A stretch of DNA of 64,000 nucleotides from CAZEHS01 sp964649745 (lineage in GTDB: Bacteria; Bacillota; Clostridia; Peptostreptococcales; Acidaminobacteraceae). How positions within the stretch are numbered: the first letter of the stretch is position 1; every line of letters begins with the position of its first letter. The translations under genes were made by a program, and so were the position numbers. The stretch lies in the NCBI GenBank assembly GCA_964649745.1, contig CAZYQI010000010.1, forward strand, positions 1 through 64,000. Direction: 5' to 3'. Under the pieces are notes generated by a model that was not told the origin of the DNA, made no database searches, and saw only the letters and a list, made by a program, of their open reading frames with translations. Positions 7,554 to 15,954 of this stretch are shown one piece after another.

Positions 7554-9101
7554 TTAAAGCGGGATGTTGCCGTGCTTTTTAGCCGGCCGGGATTCCCGCT
7601 TGGATGCCAGCATCATAAACGCATCGGCCAGCCGCGGTCTCGTGGTGGACGGCTCGATGACATCGTCCACGAATCCCCGTTCAGCAGCCTTGTATGGTGT
7701 CGCAAACTCATCGGTGTATTCGTCGATTTTCTGCTGTCGCATGGCTACCGGGTCGCTGGCTTCAGATATCTCACTTCTGAAGATGATGTTAGCCGCGCCT
7801 TGAGGTCCCATGACGGCGATTTCAGCGCTGGGCCAGGCCAGTACCATGTCGGCGCCCAGATCCTTGGAGCACATGGCCAGATACGCGCCGCCGTAGGCCT
7901 TCCGGACAATCAGCGTAACCTTTGGAACCGTGGCTTCACAATATGCATAAAGCATTTTGGCTCCGTGACGGATGATTCCGCCGTATTCCTGGGCAGTCCC
8001 CGGAAGGAACCCCGGAACATCCACGATATTGAGCAAGGGAACATTGAATGCATCACAGGTGCGTATGAAGCGTCCTGCTTTATCCGAGGCATTCACATCC
8101 AGGCAACCGGCCTGAACCTTGGGCTGATTGGCAACGATGCCGATGGATTGTCCGTTGATTCGGGCAAAACCGGTTATCATGTTCTTTGCAAAATACGCCT
8201 GATACTCCATGAAATCCCCGCTGTCTACCAGCAGTCGGATCACATCGTGCATATCATAGGGTTTATTAGGGTTCTCCGGAATGAGCCTGTTGAGTTCCTC
8301 GGAGATCCGGTTGATATCGTCCTCTGTATGAATTGGCGGAGCCGTTTCCAGATTGTTGGACGGCAGGAAGCTGAGAAGCCGCCGTATATCCGCGATACAG
8401 GCTTCGTCATTAGAAGACATGAACTGTGCTACGCCGCTGACACTGTTGTGCGTCATGGCTCCGCCCAGGGTTTCGGCGCTGACTTTTTCGCCGGTAACGG
8501 TTTCAATAACCTGAGGGCCGGTGATAAACATCTGGGAGGTTTGATCCACCATGAAAACAAAATCGTTCAGCGCCGGAGAATAGACCGCGCCCCCTGCACA
8601 GGGACCCATGATGGCAGTGATCTGAGGGATCACTCCGGAAGCAACGGTATTCCTGTAAAAGATCTTCCCATAACCGGAAAGGGCATCAACCGCTTCCTGA
8701 ATACGGGCTCCGCCGGAATCGTTCAGTCCCACCACAGGGGCTCCAACCTTCATGGCATTGTCCAGCACCTTGCATATCTTATTGGCATGCATTTCTCCAA
8801 GTGATCCGCCAACGACGGTGAAATCCTGCGCAAAGGCGTAAACAATCCGCCCATCCACCTGACCGTATCCTGTAACCACCCCTTCCGCCGGGGCGTCTGT
8901 CGCTTCCATTCCAAAATTGACGCAGCGATGGTTCACGAATGCATCCAGTTCTACGAAGCTTCCTTCATCAAACAGGAGCTGAATCCTTTCACGGGCCGTA
9001 AGCTTGCCGCTCTCATGCTGTTTGGCGATCCGTTTGGCCCCGCCCCCCGCCTGAATTTTTGCCTTCCGTTGCCGAAGATCTTCCAACTTGTCAATGGACA
9101 C
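7554..9101 (-). CDS. mmdA: Methylmalonyl-CoA decarboxylase, alpha subunit (carboxyltransferase)
   Basis: Transfers the carboxyl group of (S)-methylmalonyl-CoA to the biotin carrier, releasing propionyl-CoA. The 515-residue product is an acyl-CoA carboxyltransferase of standard length with two crotonase-like halves. Visible signatures include TARERIQLLFDEGSF, GGSLGEMHANKI, LNDSGGARIQEAV, GPCAGGAVYSPALNDF and, in the second half, VDVPGFLPGTAQEYGGIIRHGAK and RKAYGGAYLAM. GTG at 9101 is preferred: AAGGAGG lies seven bases upstream, while the ATG at 9119 contains that site. Propionyl-CoA carboxylase is an alternative, but no biotin carboxylase is nearby and a Na+ pump is. Confidence 0.95.
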   Translation of the reverse strand: MSIDKLEDLRQRKAKIQAGGGAKRIAKQHESGKLTARERIQLLFDEGSFVELDAFVNHRCVNFGMEATDAPAEGVVTGYGQVDGRIVYAFAQDFTVVGGSLGEMHANKICKVLDNAMKVGAPVVGLNDSGGARIQEAVDALSGYGKIFYRNTVASGVIPQITAIMGPCAGGAVYSPALNDFVFMVDQTSQMFITGPQVIETVTGEKVSAETLGGAMTHNSVSGVAQFMSSNDEACIADIRRLLSFLPSNNLETAPPIHTEDDINRISEELNRLIPENPNKPYDMHDVIRLLVDSGDFMEYQAYFAKNMITGFARINGQSIGIVANQPKVQAGCLDVNASDKAGRFIRTCDAFNVPLLNIVDVPGFLPGTAQEYGGIIRHGAKMLYAYCEATVPKVTLIVRKAYGGAYLAMCSKDLGADMVLAWPSAEIAVMGPQGAANIIFRSEISEASDPVAMRQQKIDEYTDEFATPYKAAERGFVDDVIEPSTTRPRLADAFMMLASKRESRPAKKHGNIPL

Positions 9102-9276
9102 GCCATTACCTCCTTGCACTAGTCATCCCCGGTGCGGACATGCCCTTCCCGGAGACGGATGAAATGAGTCTGTTCCAATTCTATCTCTTATAACGGCCTT
9201 GAACCAGAACAAAGCTTAGATATTTTGGAAATTCGCTTAATAAAACAAAGTGTTTTGCCCTCATCCAACACCTCTA
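9102..9276 (-). other. Intergenic region between mce and mmdA
   Basis: A gap of 175 bp inside the methylmalonyl-CoA cluster. On the minus strand AAAACA and TGTTTT (about 9240-9257) form a short weak hairpin after mce. The rest is A/T-rich and then GC-rich toward mmdA. No convincing -35/-10 pair was found, so it is unclear whether decarboxylase genes have their own promoter or continue from the mutase transcript. Confidence 0.3.
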
Positions 9277-9678
9277 TTAACGCTGCGTAAGCTCCACCAA
9301 TACCCGTCCGGTACCCTTGGGATGCACAAAGGCGATCTTGGCGCCACCGGCGCCATAGCGCGGAGTTTCATCAATCATCTTCATCCCTTTTCCCTGCATG
9401 TATTCAATGGCGGACGCGATATCGTCCACCCTGAAGGCGATGTGTTGGACACCCGGCCCGTTCTTTTCAATAAAACGGGCAATGGGCCCATCCGGATCGG
9501 TAGATTCAAGCAATTCCACCTCCGTGTCCCCTACCGACAGGAAGGCCACACGGACCTTTTGTTCTTCCACAACCTCTGTGCCTTGGCACTCAAGTCCCAG
9601 AACATCCGTATAGAACTTCAGCGTTTCTTCAAGATCATTGACAGCAATACCGATATGGTCTATTTTTAGAGTTTTCAT
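9277..9678 (-). CDS. mce: Methylmalonyl-CoA epimerase
   Basis: Interconverts the (R)- and (S)-epimers of methylmalonyl-CoA, linking mutase and decarboxylase. The 133-residue product is a vicinal-oxygen-chelate (glyoxalase fold) protein with the metal ligands expected: His8 in IDHIGIAV, the His of VQHIAFRVDD near residue 79, and the Glu in VLVELTQR at the C-terminus. Its ATG overlaps the meaB stop by four bases, so the two genes are translationally coupled. Confidence 0.95.
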   Translation of the reverse strand: MKTLKIDHIGIAVNDLEETLKFYTDVLGLECQGTEVVEEQKVRVAFLSVGDTEVELLESTDPDGPIARFIEKNGPGVQHIAFRVDDIASAIEYMQGKGMKMIDETPRYGAGGAKIAFVHPKGTGRVLVELTQR

Positions 9679-10628
9679 CGTATCTCCTCATCCTCACGGC
9701 GTTTATAGGCCTCCAGGATTCTGGCACTGGCCGAGTAGGGGTCTATGTTCCTCTCATATACGGCACTGACCAGAGCGTTCAGCCGCTCTCCCATAGTGGT
9801 ATCCTGATGAATATGGCCGATCAGGCGATTTCGTATCCTTTCCAAGAGATCTGCACGACAATTGTCACGACGCCGCTTTTCCAACGCGCCGGACTCCGTC
9901 TGCCAGCGCCGGTGTTCCTCTATGGCCCTCCACAGTTCTTCAACGCCCTTGCTGTCCCTGGCTATGATTTTAATAACAGGAGGGCGCCAGGGAAGACTGG
10001 AGAAATCCAGCATCGCCTCCAGTTCCAGAGCGGTTCGGTCCGCACCGTCGATATCCGCCTTATTCACCGCGAAAATATCCCCGATTTCCAGTATTCCTGC
10101 CTTAAGCGCCTGGATCTCGTCTCCCAGACCGGGAACGCATAACATCAGGGTGGTGTCGCAGTGCCCCGCAATATCGATTTCGGACTGCCCAACGCCTACG
10201 GTTTCAATGACAATAAGCTCATAGCCGGCCGCATCCAGCACTGCCGTTGCAGCCGCCGTTGCTTCCGATATTCCGCCCAGATGCCCCCGGGAACCCATGG
10301 ACCGTATGAATACACCGGGATCGGTGCTGAGATTCCCCATCCGCACCCGATCCCCAAGTATGGCTCCCCCGGAGAACGGGCTGGTGGGGTCCACCGCAAT
10401 CACTGCCGCCTTTTGCACAGACCTCCGGGCCAGTTTAACCAGCTTGTCCGTAAGGGTGCTCTTTCCCGCGCCGGGGGGACCCGTGATACCGATGGTATAG
10501 GCCCTGCCGCCATATGGGTACAATTCCCGGAGACAGGTCTCCGCTTCCGGATCATGGTTCTCCAGCAACGTGATCATTCTTGCCAGAGCCCGGCGGTCAC
10601 CCTCCAGAATTTTTTGTGCCAGATTCAT
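9675..10628 (-). CDS. meaB: Methylmalonyl-CoA mutase-associated GTPase MeaB (ArgK family)
   Basis: G3E-type GTPase chaperone that guards cofactor loading and repair of B12-dependent mutases. The 317-residue product has a Walker A motif GPPGAGKS (50-57), switch-region residues in VDPTSPFSGGAILGDRVRM, and NKAD as the guanine-specificity motif near residue 188. It is encoded between the B12-binding subunit of the mutase and the epimerase, which makes the mutase its evident client. Confidence 0.95.
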   Translation of the reverse strand: MNLAQKILEGDRRALARMITLLENHDPEAETCLRELYPYGGRAYTIGITGPPGAGKSTLTDKLVKLARRSVQKAAVIAVDPTSPFSGGAILGDRVRMGNLSTDPGVFIRSMGSRGHLGGISEATAAATAVLDAAGYELIVIETVGVGQSEIDIAGHCDTTLMLCVPGLGDEIQALKAGILEIGDIFAVNKADIDGADRTALELEAMLDFSSLPWRPPVIKIIARDSKGVEELWRAIEEHRRWQTESGALEKRRRDNCRADLLERIRNRLIGHIHQDTTMGERLNALVSAVYERNIDPYSASARILEAYKRREDEEIR

Positions 10629-10639
10629 GCTGTCACCTT

Positions 10640-11041
10640 CTATACGGGTTTCCGAACATGATCGGTGATAAACGCAATGGTGACGCCGGTGGGGGTTCCC
10701 GGAGTAAACACCTCCGCTATGCCCTTTTCCTTAAGCTCCGGAATATCCTCATCGGGAATCACACCGCCGCCGATGACAAGGATATCACCCGCCTCCTGCT
10801 CCCGCAGCATGTCAACAACCTTCGGCAGCAACGTGCTGTGCGCCCCGGAAAGGATGCTCAGGGCTACACAGTCCACATCCTCCTGAATTGCTGCGTTCAC
10901 GATTTGTTCCGGCGTTTGCCTCAGCCCGGTATAGATCACTTCCATGCCGGCATCCCTCAGAGCCCTGGCTATGACTTTTGCTCCCCTGTCATGACCGTCA
11001 AGACCCGGTTTGGCGACAAGTACGCGAATCGGTCTATCCAT
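10640..11041 (-). CDS. Methylmalonyl-CoA mutase, B12-binding subunit
   Basis: Binds adenosylcobalamin for the mutase. The 133-residue product is a free-standing cobalamin-binding domain with the base-off/His-on motif DGHDRG (15-20, His17 as the lower axial ligand), followed by the SILSGAH and GGGVIP segments that line the nucleotide tail. In many bacteria this domain is fused to the catalytic subunit; here it is separate, as in archaea and several Clostridia. It lies 30 bp after the catalytic subunit gene and starts at ATG 11041 with GGGAGG upstream. Confidence 0.93.
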   Translation of the reverse strand: MDRPIRVLVAKPGLDGHDRGAKVIARALRDAGMEVIYTGLRQTPEQIVNAAIQEDVDCVALSILSGAHSTLLPKVVDMLREQEAGDILVIGGGVIPDEDIPELKEKGIAEVFTPGTPTGVTIAFITDHVRKPV

Positions 11042-11071
11042 GAATTGCCTCCCTGTTCATATTTTAACCAG

Positions 11072-12745
11072 CTATAAGATAACCGATTGCTGATATTCCC
11101 CAAAGACCTCCCGCATGACCCCGCATATCTCACCCAGGGTGGCATAGGCCTTCACCGCTTCAAGGATCTCCGGCATCACGTTGCCCTCGCTGCTGCAGAC
11201 AGCCTTCAAGCACTCCAGTGCTTTTTCCACGCGGGCATTATCCCGCTGCGTGCGAAGGGCTTCCAGCTTCTGTTTCTGCTGTTCCCCCACCGTTGGATCC
11301 ACCCGGAGAAGCCCCTTGGGCCGTGCTTCCTCTATTTGGTATTTGTTCATGCCGACCACAACGCGCTTTCCGGTTTCAATCTCCTTTTGGTACTGATAGG
11401 CCGCATCCATGATTTCTTTTTGAATGTATCCCTTGTCGATGGCTCGGGGCGCTCCCCCCAATTCGTCAATTTTATTGATATAGGCCATTGCCTTTGCTTC
11501 GATATCGTTGGTCCGGGCTTCAATATAGTAGGAGCCCGCCAAGGGGTCTACGGTATTGGTCACGCCGCTTTCCCCTGCAACGATCTGCTGCGTGCGCAGA
11601 GCAATCCGAACCGAGTCCTCTGTTGGAAGCGCCAGGGCCTCGTCTCTGGAATTGGTATGCAGGGACTGGGTTCCGCCCAGTACGGCGGCCAGGGTCTGGA
11701 TCGTAACACGGATGATGTTGTTGTCCGGCTGCTGGGCCGTGAGAGTGGACCCTCCCGTCTGGGTATGGAACTTCAGCATCATTGATTTTTCATTTTTAGC
11801 GCCAAAACGGTTCTTCATGATTTTAGCCCAGAGTCGCCGGGCTGCCCGATATTTCGCCACCTCTTCCAGAAGGTCGTTGTGGGCATTGAAGAAGAAGGAC
11901 AGTCTGGGGGCGAAGGAGTCCACGTCCAAGCCCGCCTTGATGGCCGCTTCGACATAAGCGATCCCGTCCGCCAGGGTAAAGCCCACTTCCTGGGCTGCCG
12001 TGGATCCGGCTTCGCGGATATGATAGCCCGAAATGGAGATGGTGTTCCACTGGGGCACTTGCTCCGAGCAATAGGCGAATATATCTGTAATCAGCCGCAT
12101 GGACGGCTCTGTGGGAAATATGTAGGTGCCGCGGGCAATGTATTCTTTCAGGATATCGTTCTGTATGGTTCCCCTCAACTGATCCGACGGAACACCCTGC
12201 TTCTCACCGACCGCGATATACATGGCCAGCAGAACGGCTGCGGGGGCATTGATCGTCATGGACGTGGACACCTTATCCAGCGGTATTCCCTCAAAGAGAA
12301 CCTCCATATCGGCTAGGGAATCAATGGCCACCCCAACCTTGCCCACTTCTCCCTCCGCCAGGGGATGATCCGAATCGTATCCGATCTGAGTAGGAAGGTC
12401 GAACGCTACCGAAAGGCCGCTGGAACCCTGCTCAACTAAAAATTTATACCGCTTGTTGGATTCTTCCGCTGTGGCAAATCCCGCATACATCCGCATGGTC
12501 CAGAAGCGACCGCGGTACATGGTGTTTTGAACACCCCGGGTGAATGGGTACTGTCCCGGGAGACCTATCTCATCCATATAATCCTGATCTGAAAGATCCA
12601 CCGGCGTATACAGTCTTTTAACCGGCTCCCCTGATCCCGTGGCAATGGCGCTTCGTTCCGGATTTTTCATGAGAGACGCCGCTGTCTTTTCCTCAAATTT
12701 ACGGTAAGCCTCATCAATCTTTGCGATTGCGTCCTTATCAAACAT
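11072..12745 (-). CDS. Methylmalonyl-CoA mutase, catalytic subunit
   Basis: Radical rearrangement between succinyl-CoA and (R)-methylmalonyl-CoA. The 557-residue product is a TIM-barrel subunit without a B12 domain. The substrate-pocket residues typical of methylmalonyl-CoA mutase are retained: Tyr in WTMRMYAGF and Arg in YIARGTYIFPTEPS. Isobutyryl-CoA mutases carry Phe and Gln there. GTIQNDILKEY and HTQTGGSTLTAQQPDNN are further signatures. It is the first gene of the cluster (ATG 12745, GGAGG six bases upstream). A 20-bp palindrome lies about 75 bp upstream. Confidence 0.95.
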   Translation of the reverse strand: MFDKDAIAKIDEAYRKFEEKTAASLMKNPERSAIATGSGEPVKRLYTPVDLSDQDYMDEIGLPGQYPFTRGVQNTMYRGRFWTMRMYAGFATAEESNKRYKFLVEQGSSGLSVAFDLPTQIGYDSDHPLAEGEVGKVGVAIDSLADMEVLFEGIPLDKVSTSMTINAPAAVLLAMYIAVGEKQGVPSDQLRGTIQNDILKEYIARGTYIFPTEPSMRLITDIFAYCSEQVPQWNTISISGYHIREAGSTAAQEVGFTLADGIAYVEAAIKAGLDVDSFAPRLSFFFNAHNDLLEEVAKYRAARRLWAKIMKNRFGAKNEKSMMLKFHTQTGGSTLTAQQPDNNIIRVTIQTLAAVLGGTQSLHTNSRDEALALPTEDSVRIALRTQQIVAGESGVTNTVDPLAGSYYIEARTNDIEAKAMAYINKIDELGGAPRAIDKGYIQKEIMDAAYQYQKEIETGKRVVVGMNKYQIEEARPKGLLRVDPTVGEQQKQKLEALRTQRDNARVEKALECLKAVCSSEGNVMPEILEAVKAYATLGEICGVMREVFGEYQQSVIL

Positions 12746-12817
12746 GGGGTTCCTCCTTTATCCTATTCACCACCTCCAGAATATCATCTCCCTACAATGA
12801 AAGCCATCCTGCACCCG

Positions 12818-12837
12818 AAAGTATATGTGTATACTTT
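12818..12837. promoter_or_regulatory. Inverted repeat, possible operator of the methylmalonyl-CoA operon
   Basis: AAAGTATA and TATACTTT form perfect 8-bp arms around TGTG, 73-92 bp upstream of the mutase start. On the minus strand the arm supplies TATACT, a plausible -10 box, but no good -35 partner was found. The size and symmetry suit a dimeric repressor such as a GntR or TetR family protein. No such regulator gene is in the window. Confidence 0.45.
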
Positions 12838-12884
12838 TTGAATCACAGCTTTCATTTCAACCCTTTTGTAGCCGTTTCAAAAAA

Positions 12885-12911
12885 GAGAAAAAACCGCCGA
12901 TAAAAGCGGTT
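12885..12911 (-). terminator. Intrinsic terminator after the DUF3870 gene
   Basis: On the minus strand AACCGC and GCGGTT form a 6-bp stem with an eight-base loop, followed by TTTTCTCTTTTTT. It lies six bases after the stop codon of the gene at 12917-13246, ending the thioesterase unit before the mutase operon begins. Confidence 0.8.
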
Positions 12912-12916
12912 CCTTC

Positions 12917-13246
12917 TCAATCAATCGGTTGTTCCCCGGAACAAATGCGCCGGTATTTTTCAGAGCAGGCCCTTATGGCCACTATCAGGGCTTTTCGAGC
13001 CGCTCCGTAATAGCGGGTGTTGAAAGCCTCTTCGATAGCATCCAGATCCTTGATGTTCTTGTGGGCAACCAACTGCTTCACAAAGTCCCGGGCAATCTGA
13101 GTTACCAGAGAACAGTCAACATCCATTATTTCGCCCGAGTCACAGTCTATGACAAGGCCCAGCGCGATGGTGTCGTAAATCTCGCTTCCCGGAAGCCCCT
13201 GTGTATGCTTCGCATAGCCCGTAACCAGTATTTGAGAACCTTCCAT
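12917..13246 (-). CDS. DUF3870 family protein
   Basis: A 109-residue protein of unknown function that matches my recollection of the DUF3870 family: ILVTGYAKHTQG, GLVIDCDSGEIMDVDCSLVT, ARDFV, and the C-terminal AFNTRYYGAARKALIVAI. No signal peptide or membrane segment is seen. ATG at 13246 is chosen because GGGGG lies eight bases upstream; an in-frame TTG at 13261 is less likely. It is the last gene of a three-gene unit with a 79-residue unknown and an FlK-like thioesterase, beside the methylmalonyl-CoA genes, which hints at acyl-CoA metabolism. That link is only positional. Confidence 0.75.
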   Translation of the reverse strand: MEGSQILVTGYAKHTQGLPGSEIYDTIALGLVIDCDSGEIMDVDCSLVTQIARDFVKQLVAHKNIKDLDAIEEAFNTRYYGAARKALIVAIRACSEKYRRICSGEQPID

Positions 13247-13264
13247 GGTCAATTCCCCCAAGTG

Positions 13265-13504
13265 CTAAAGCTTCTGAAGTTCATCGGAGATGAATCGCGC
13301 CAGCTCCTCTTCCATATACCGGCCATCCCACTGCTCAGGCACACGATCATTCCACGAGGATACAATGCGCCCGCATACCTCTTCCGGGATTTCCGGACAG
13401 ACCATTTCCTGAACGACTCCGGTCTGGCGGTCTGCAACCATTCCGCATGGGGTTTTGCTCCCTTGGGCCAGAGCGGGATAACATGTTGTGAATTTCATTG
13501 CCAT
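13265..13504 (-). CDS. Hypothetical protein, 79 residues
   Basis: I do not recognise this protein. It is soluble, with three Cys (one near residue 8, one near 20 in KTPCGMV, one in VCPEIPEEVCG with a further Cys) and an acidic C-terminal helix WDGRYMEEELARFISDELQKL ending. It fits the 340-bp space between the FlK-like gene and the DUF3870 gene on the same strand, with short spacings on both sides, which supports a real gene. The Shine-Dalgarno site is weak (GAGAT), and an in-frame ATG two codons later could also start it. Confidence 0.55.
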   Translation of the reverse strand: MAMKFTTCYPALAQGSKTPCGMVADRQTGVVQEMVCPEIPEEVCGRIVSSWNDRVPEQWDGRYMEEELARFISDELQKL

Positions 13505-13528
13505 AATATCCGATCTCGCATTCCCTGA

Positions 13529-13924
13529 TTATTTTGCCTTCTGCCGTGTCAATTCCAAAAACTTCTGTGTCTGGATGATGTAGCGCCCATGCCAACCCTC
13601 GCCGATCTTCTCTTTTTCGTCGAAGGCCTCAATCCTGAATTTCAGCTTCTTGCCGCTGATCTCCGTCAATTCCGCCGTGGCTGTGACCTTCATACCCACC
13701 GGGGTGGCCGCCATATGAGCGATATCCACCGTGGTTCCCACAGTGGCGTATCCTTCCGGCAGATTCGGATCGACGGCGCTCAACGCCGCCTTTTCCATAA
13801 GGGCGATCATCATGGGCGTTGCAAAAACCTGTACCTCTCCGCTGCCAAAGCGTACCGCTGTATCTTCCGCGGTTACCTGATGCTCGATTTTCGCTGTCAT
13901 GCCTGTTTTCAATGAAAATTCCAT
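13529..13924 (-). CDS. FlK-like hotdog-fold acyl-CoA thioesterase
   Basis: A 131-residue hotdog-fold protein related to fluoroacetyl-CoA thioesterase FlK. The triad reported for FlK (Thr42, Glu50, His76) is present with identical spacing: Thr36 in FATPMM, Glu44 in ALMEKAA and His70 in VDIAHMAATPVG. The GTTVDIAHMAATPVGMKVTA block is diagnostic of the group. Fluoroacetyl-CoA need not be the substrate; homologues are widespread with other short acyl-CoAs. It is the first gene of a unit placed between ftsH and the methylmalonyl-CoA operon. Confidence 0.85.
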   Translation of the reverse strand: MEFSLKTGMTAKIEHQVTAEDTAVRFGSGEVQVFATPMMIALMEKAALSAVDPNLPEGYATVGTTVDIAHMAATPVGMKVTATAELTEISGKKLKFRIEAFDEKEKIGEGWHGRYIIQTQKFLELTRQKAK

Positions 13925-13953
13925 GGTAATCTCCTTTACCGTTGGTATTGGCT

Positions 13954-13979
13954 AAAGCCAGCGCCGAAGCGCTGGCTTT
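13954..13979 (-). terminator. Hairpin terminator after ftsH
   Basis: AAAGCCAGCGC and GCGCTGGCTTT form a perfect 11-bp stem closed by TTCG on the minus strand, four bases after the ftsH stop codon. The T-run is only the three T of the stem end. The hairpin is very stable, so it probably ends the ftsH transcript and insulates the thioesterase unit. Confidence 0.65.
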
Positions 13980-13983
13980 GATT

Positions 13984-15921
13984 TCACTGCAACGGCCCCT
14001 CTTCAGGTGCCTTATTCACGTCTTCCGTCTCTTCAATGGCGCTTTCCGGGGTCACAGAGGCGCTTTGTTCCTGTACCTCGGGTTCCTCCTGATCTCTGAC
14101 GGCCTTCAGTTTTTCAAAGCTCTCATGCATCACCATCTCGAATTCTTCTCCGGTGATGGTTTCAAATTCAAGAAGGGCCTTGGCCACTTCATGGAGCTTG
14201 TGAAGGTTTTCCGTGAGCAGTTCAACAGCCCGTTCGTAGGCTGAATCCACCAGAACCTGAATCTCCCGATCGATCTCGGCAGCCACCTGTTCGGAGTATT
14301 CGCGGCGGGAAGTCATATCCCTGCCGATAAACACCTCTTCATCGGAGCCGTACATCATGGAACTGAGGTTCTCACTCATGGCATACCGCGTAATCATGTT
14401 TCGTGCAATGCTGGATACACGCTTAAGGTCGCTCTGAGCCCCGGTGCTGACATCGTGGAGCACCAGTTTTTCAGCGACGCGGCCTCCGAGAAGGATGACC
14501 AGCTCGTTTTCCATCATGGATTTTGTGGTATAGCTTCGGTCTTCACGGGGAAGCTGCATGGTGAATCCGCCAGCCCGTCCCCGAGGAATGATCGTAATCC
14601 GATGAACAGGATCCACATCCGGAAGAGACTTGGCAAGGATCGCGTGGCCTGCTTCGTGGTACGCCGTCAACCGGCGTTCCTTCTCGCTGATGACGTGGCT
14701 TTTCTTCTCAACCCCCATGACCACCTTGGTTTTCGCTTCCTCGATGGTTTCCATATTGATCTTCTTTCTGCCCTTGCGTGCAGTAAGAATAGCGGACTCA
14801 TTCATAATGTTCTCGATGTCTGCCGGGGTAAAGCCCGGTGTCCCCCGAGCCAGGACCTTCAGGTCCACATCCGGTTCCAGAGGCTTGTTCTTGGCATGAA
14901 CCTGGAACATCTCTTCCCGTTCTGCAACATCGGGAATTCCCACCGTTACCTCGCGGTCAAAACGACCGGGTCTGAGAAGGGCTGGGTCCAGGATGTCCGG
15001 ACGGTTTGTCGCTGCAATGATGATGATCCCCTCATTTTCGCTGAAGCCGTCCATTTCAACCAGCAGCTGGTTCAACGTCTGTTCCCGTTCGTCGTGGCCG
15101 CCGCCGAGGCCTGCGCCCCGTCGTCTGCCGACCGCGTCGATCTCATCGATGAATACGATGCAGGGAGCCTTTTTCTTCGCCATATCAAAGGTGTCCCGCA
15201 CACGGGAAGCGCCCACCCCTACAAACATTTCAACAAAATCCGATCCGCTGATGCTGAAAAACGGAACCTCCGCCTCCCCTGCCACTGCGCGGGTCAGATA
15301 GGTTTTCCCGGTTCCCGGAGGCCCCACCATCAGAATCCCCTTGGGGATTCGGGCACCCATATCATTGTATTTTTTCGGAGACTTGAGGAAATCCACGATT
15401 TCCCGCATTTCTTCTTTTTCTTCCTTAAGGCCGGCTACATCCTTAAAGGTGATGCGGCGGCCGTCGTCCTCGTTGTTGAGTCGGGCTTTGCTTTTTCCAA
15501 AGGACATCACCTTGTTTCCGCCGCCCTGTGAGTTCTGCATGAAGACGAACCAGAATACCACGAACACCAGAATCATAAAAATGGTAGGCAGTATATCCAT
15601 AATCCATGGACGGCCCACCGGTTCCTGTCCTTCGATCTCAAGCTTTCCGCTCATTCCAAGTCCATCAACGTATGCACCGAAGGCCTGTCCCACCATCGGA
15701 GGCACATACGACTGAAACTGCGTTCCATCCTTTAACTTTCCGGTAACCGCCTGATTGACCACCTTGATGGAGGCGATGTTGTTCTTTGCCAGCTCTTGCT
15801 GCAGCTGCGTATAGGCCAACTTTTTATCCTGTTCCTTTTGCGGCTGGGAAAAATTCACCAAGACCAAAATCATCAGGAATATGAATATATAAAAGGTTGC
15901 ACCTTTAAAAACGTTCTTCAC
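13984..15921 (-). CDS. ftsH: ATP-dependent zinc metalloprotease FtsH
   Basis: Membrane-anchored AAA+ protease that degrades misfolded membrane proteins and regulators. The 645-residue product has two N-terminal membrane segments (about 9-24 and 110-128) around a short extracytoplasmic domain. The AAA module has Walker A GPPGTGKT (200-207), Walker B CIVFIDEIDAVG and the SRH region ATNRPDILDPALLRPGRFDR; the zinc site is HEAGH near residue 424. Start is GTG at 15921 with GGGAGG six bases upstream. The KTYLTRAVAGEA segment after Walker A has Tyr and Thr where most homologues have Leu and Ala. tilS precedes it, as in Bacillus. Confidence 0.97.
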   Translation of the reverse strand: MKNVFKGATFYIFIFLMILVLVNFSQPQKEQDKKLAYTQLQQELAKNNIASIKVVNQAVTGKLKDGTQFQSYVPPMVGQAFGAYVDGLGMSGKLEIEGQEPVGRPWIMDILPTIFMILVFVVFWFVFMQNSQGGGNKVMSFGKSKARLNNEDDGRRITFKDVAGLKEEKEEMREIVDFLKSPKKYNDMGARIPKGILMVGPPGTGKTYLTRAVAGEAEVPFFSISGSDFVEMFVGVGASRVRDTFDMAKKKAPCIVFIDEIDAVGRRRGAGLGGGHDEREQTLNQLLVEMDGFSENEGIIIIAATNRPDILDPALLRPGRFDREVTVGIPDVAEREEMFQVHAKNKPLEPDVDLKVLARGTPGFTPADIENIMNESAILTARKGRKKINMETIEEAKTKVVMGVEKKSHVISEKERRLTAYHEAGHAILAKSLPDVDPVHRITIIPRGRAGGFTMQLPREDRSYTTKSMMENELVILLGGRVAEKLVLHDVSTGAQSDLKRVSSIARNMITRYAMSENLSSMMYGSDEEVFIGRDMTSRREYSEQVAAEIDREIQVLVDSAYERAVELLTENLHKLHEVAKALLEFETITGEEFEMVMHESFEKLKAVRDQEEPEVQEQSASVTPESAIEETEDVNKAPEEGPLQ

Positions 15922-15954
15922 AATGTTCCTCCCGCGTCATGAATTGAATTCTAT

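Noticed and set aside
7356..8804. Long plus-strand open frame (482 codons) opposite mmdA and the small subunit gene
   Set aside because: It is antisense to well-supported genes, has no family similarity and no ribosome site; it is a shadow of biased codon use.
12746..12916. Possible cobalamin riboswitch before the B12-dependent mutase
   Set aside because: The region is only about 170 bp including a terminator and lacks the B12-box sequence.
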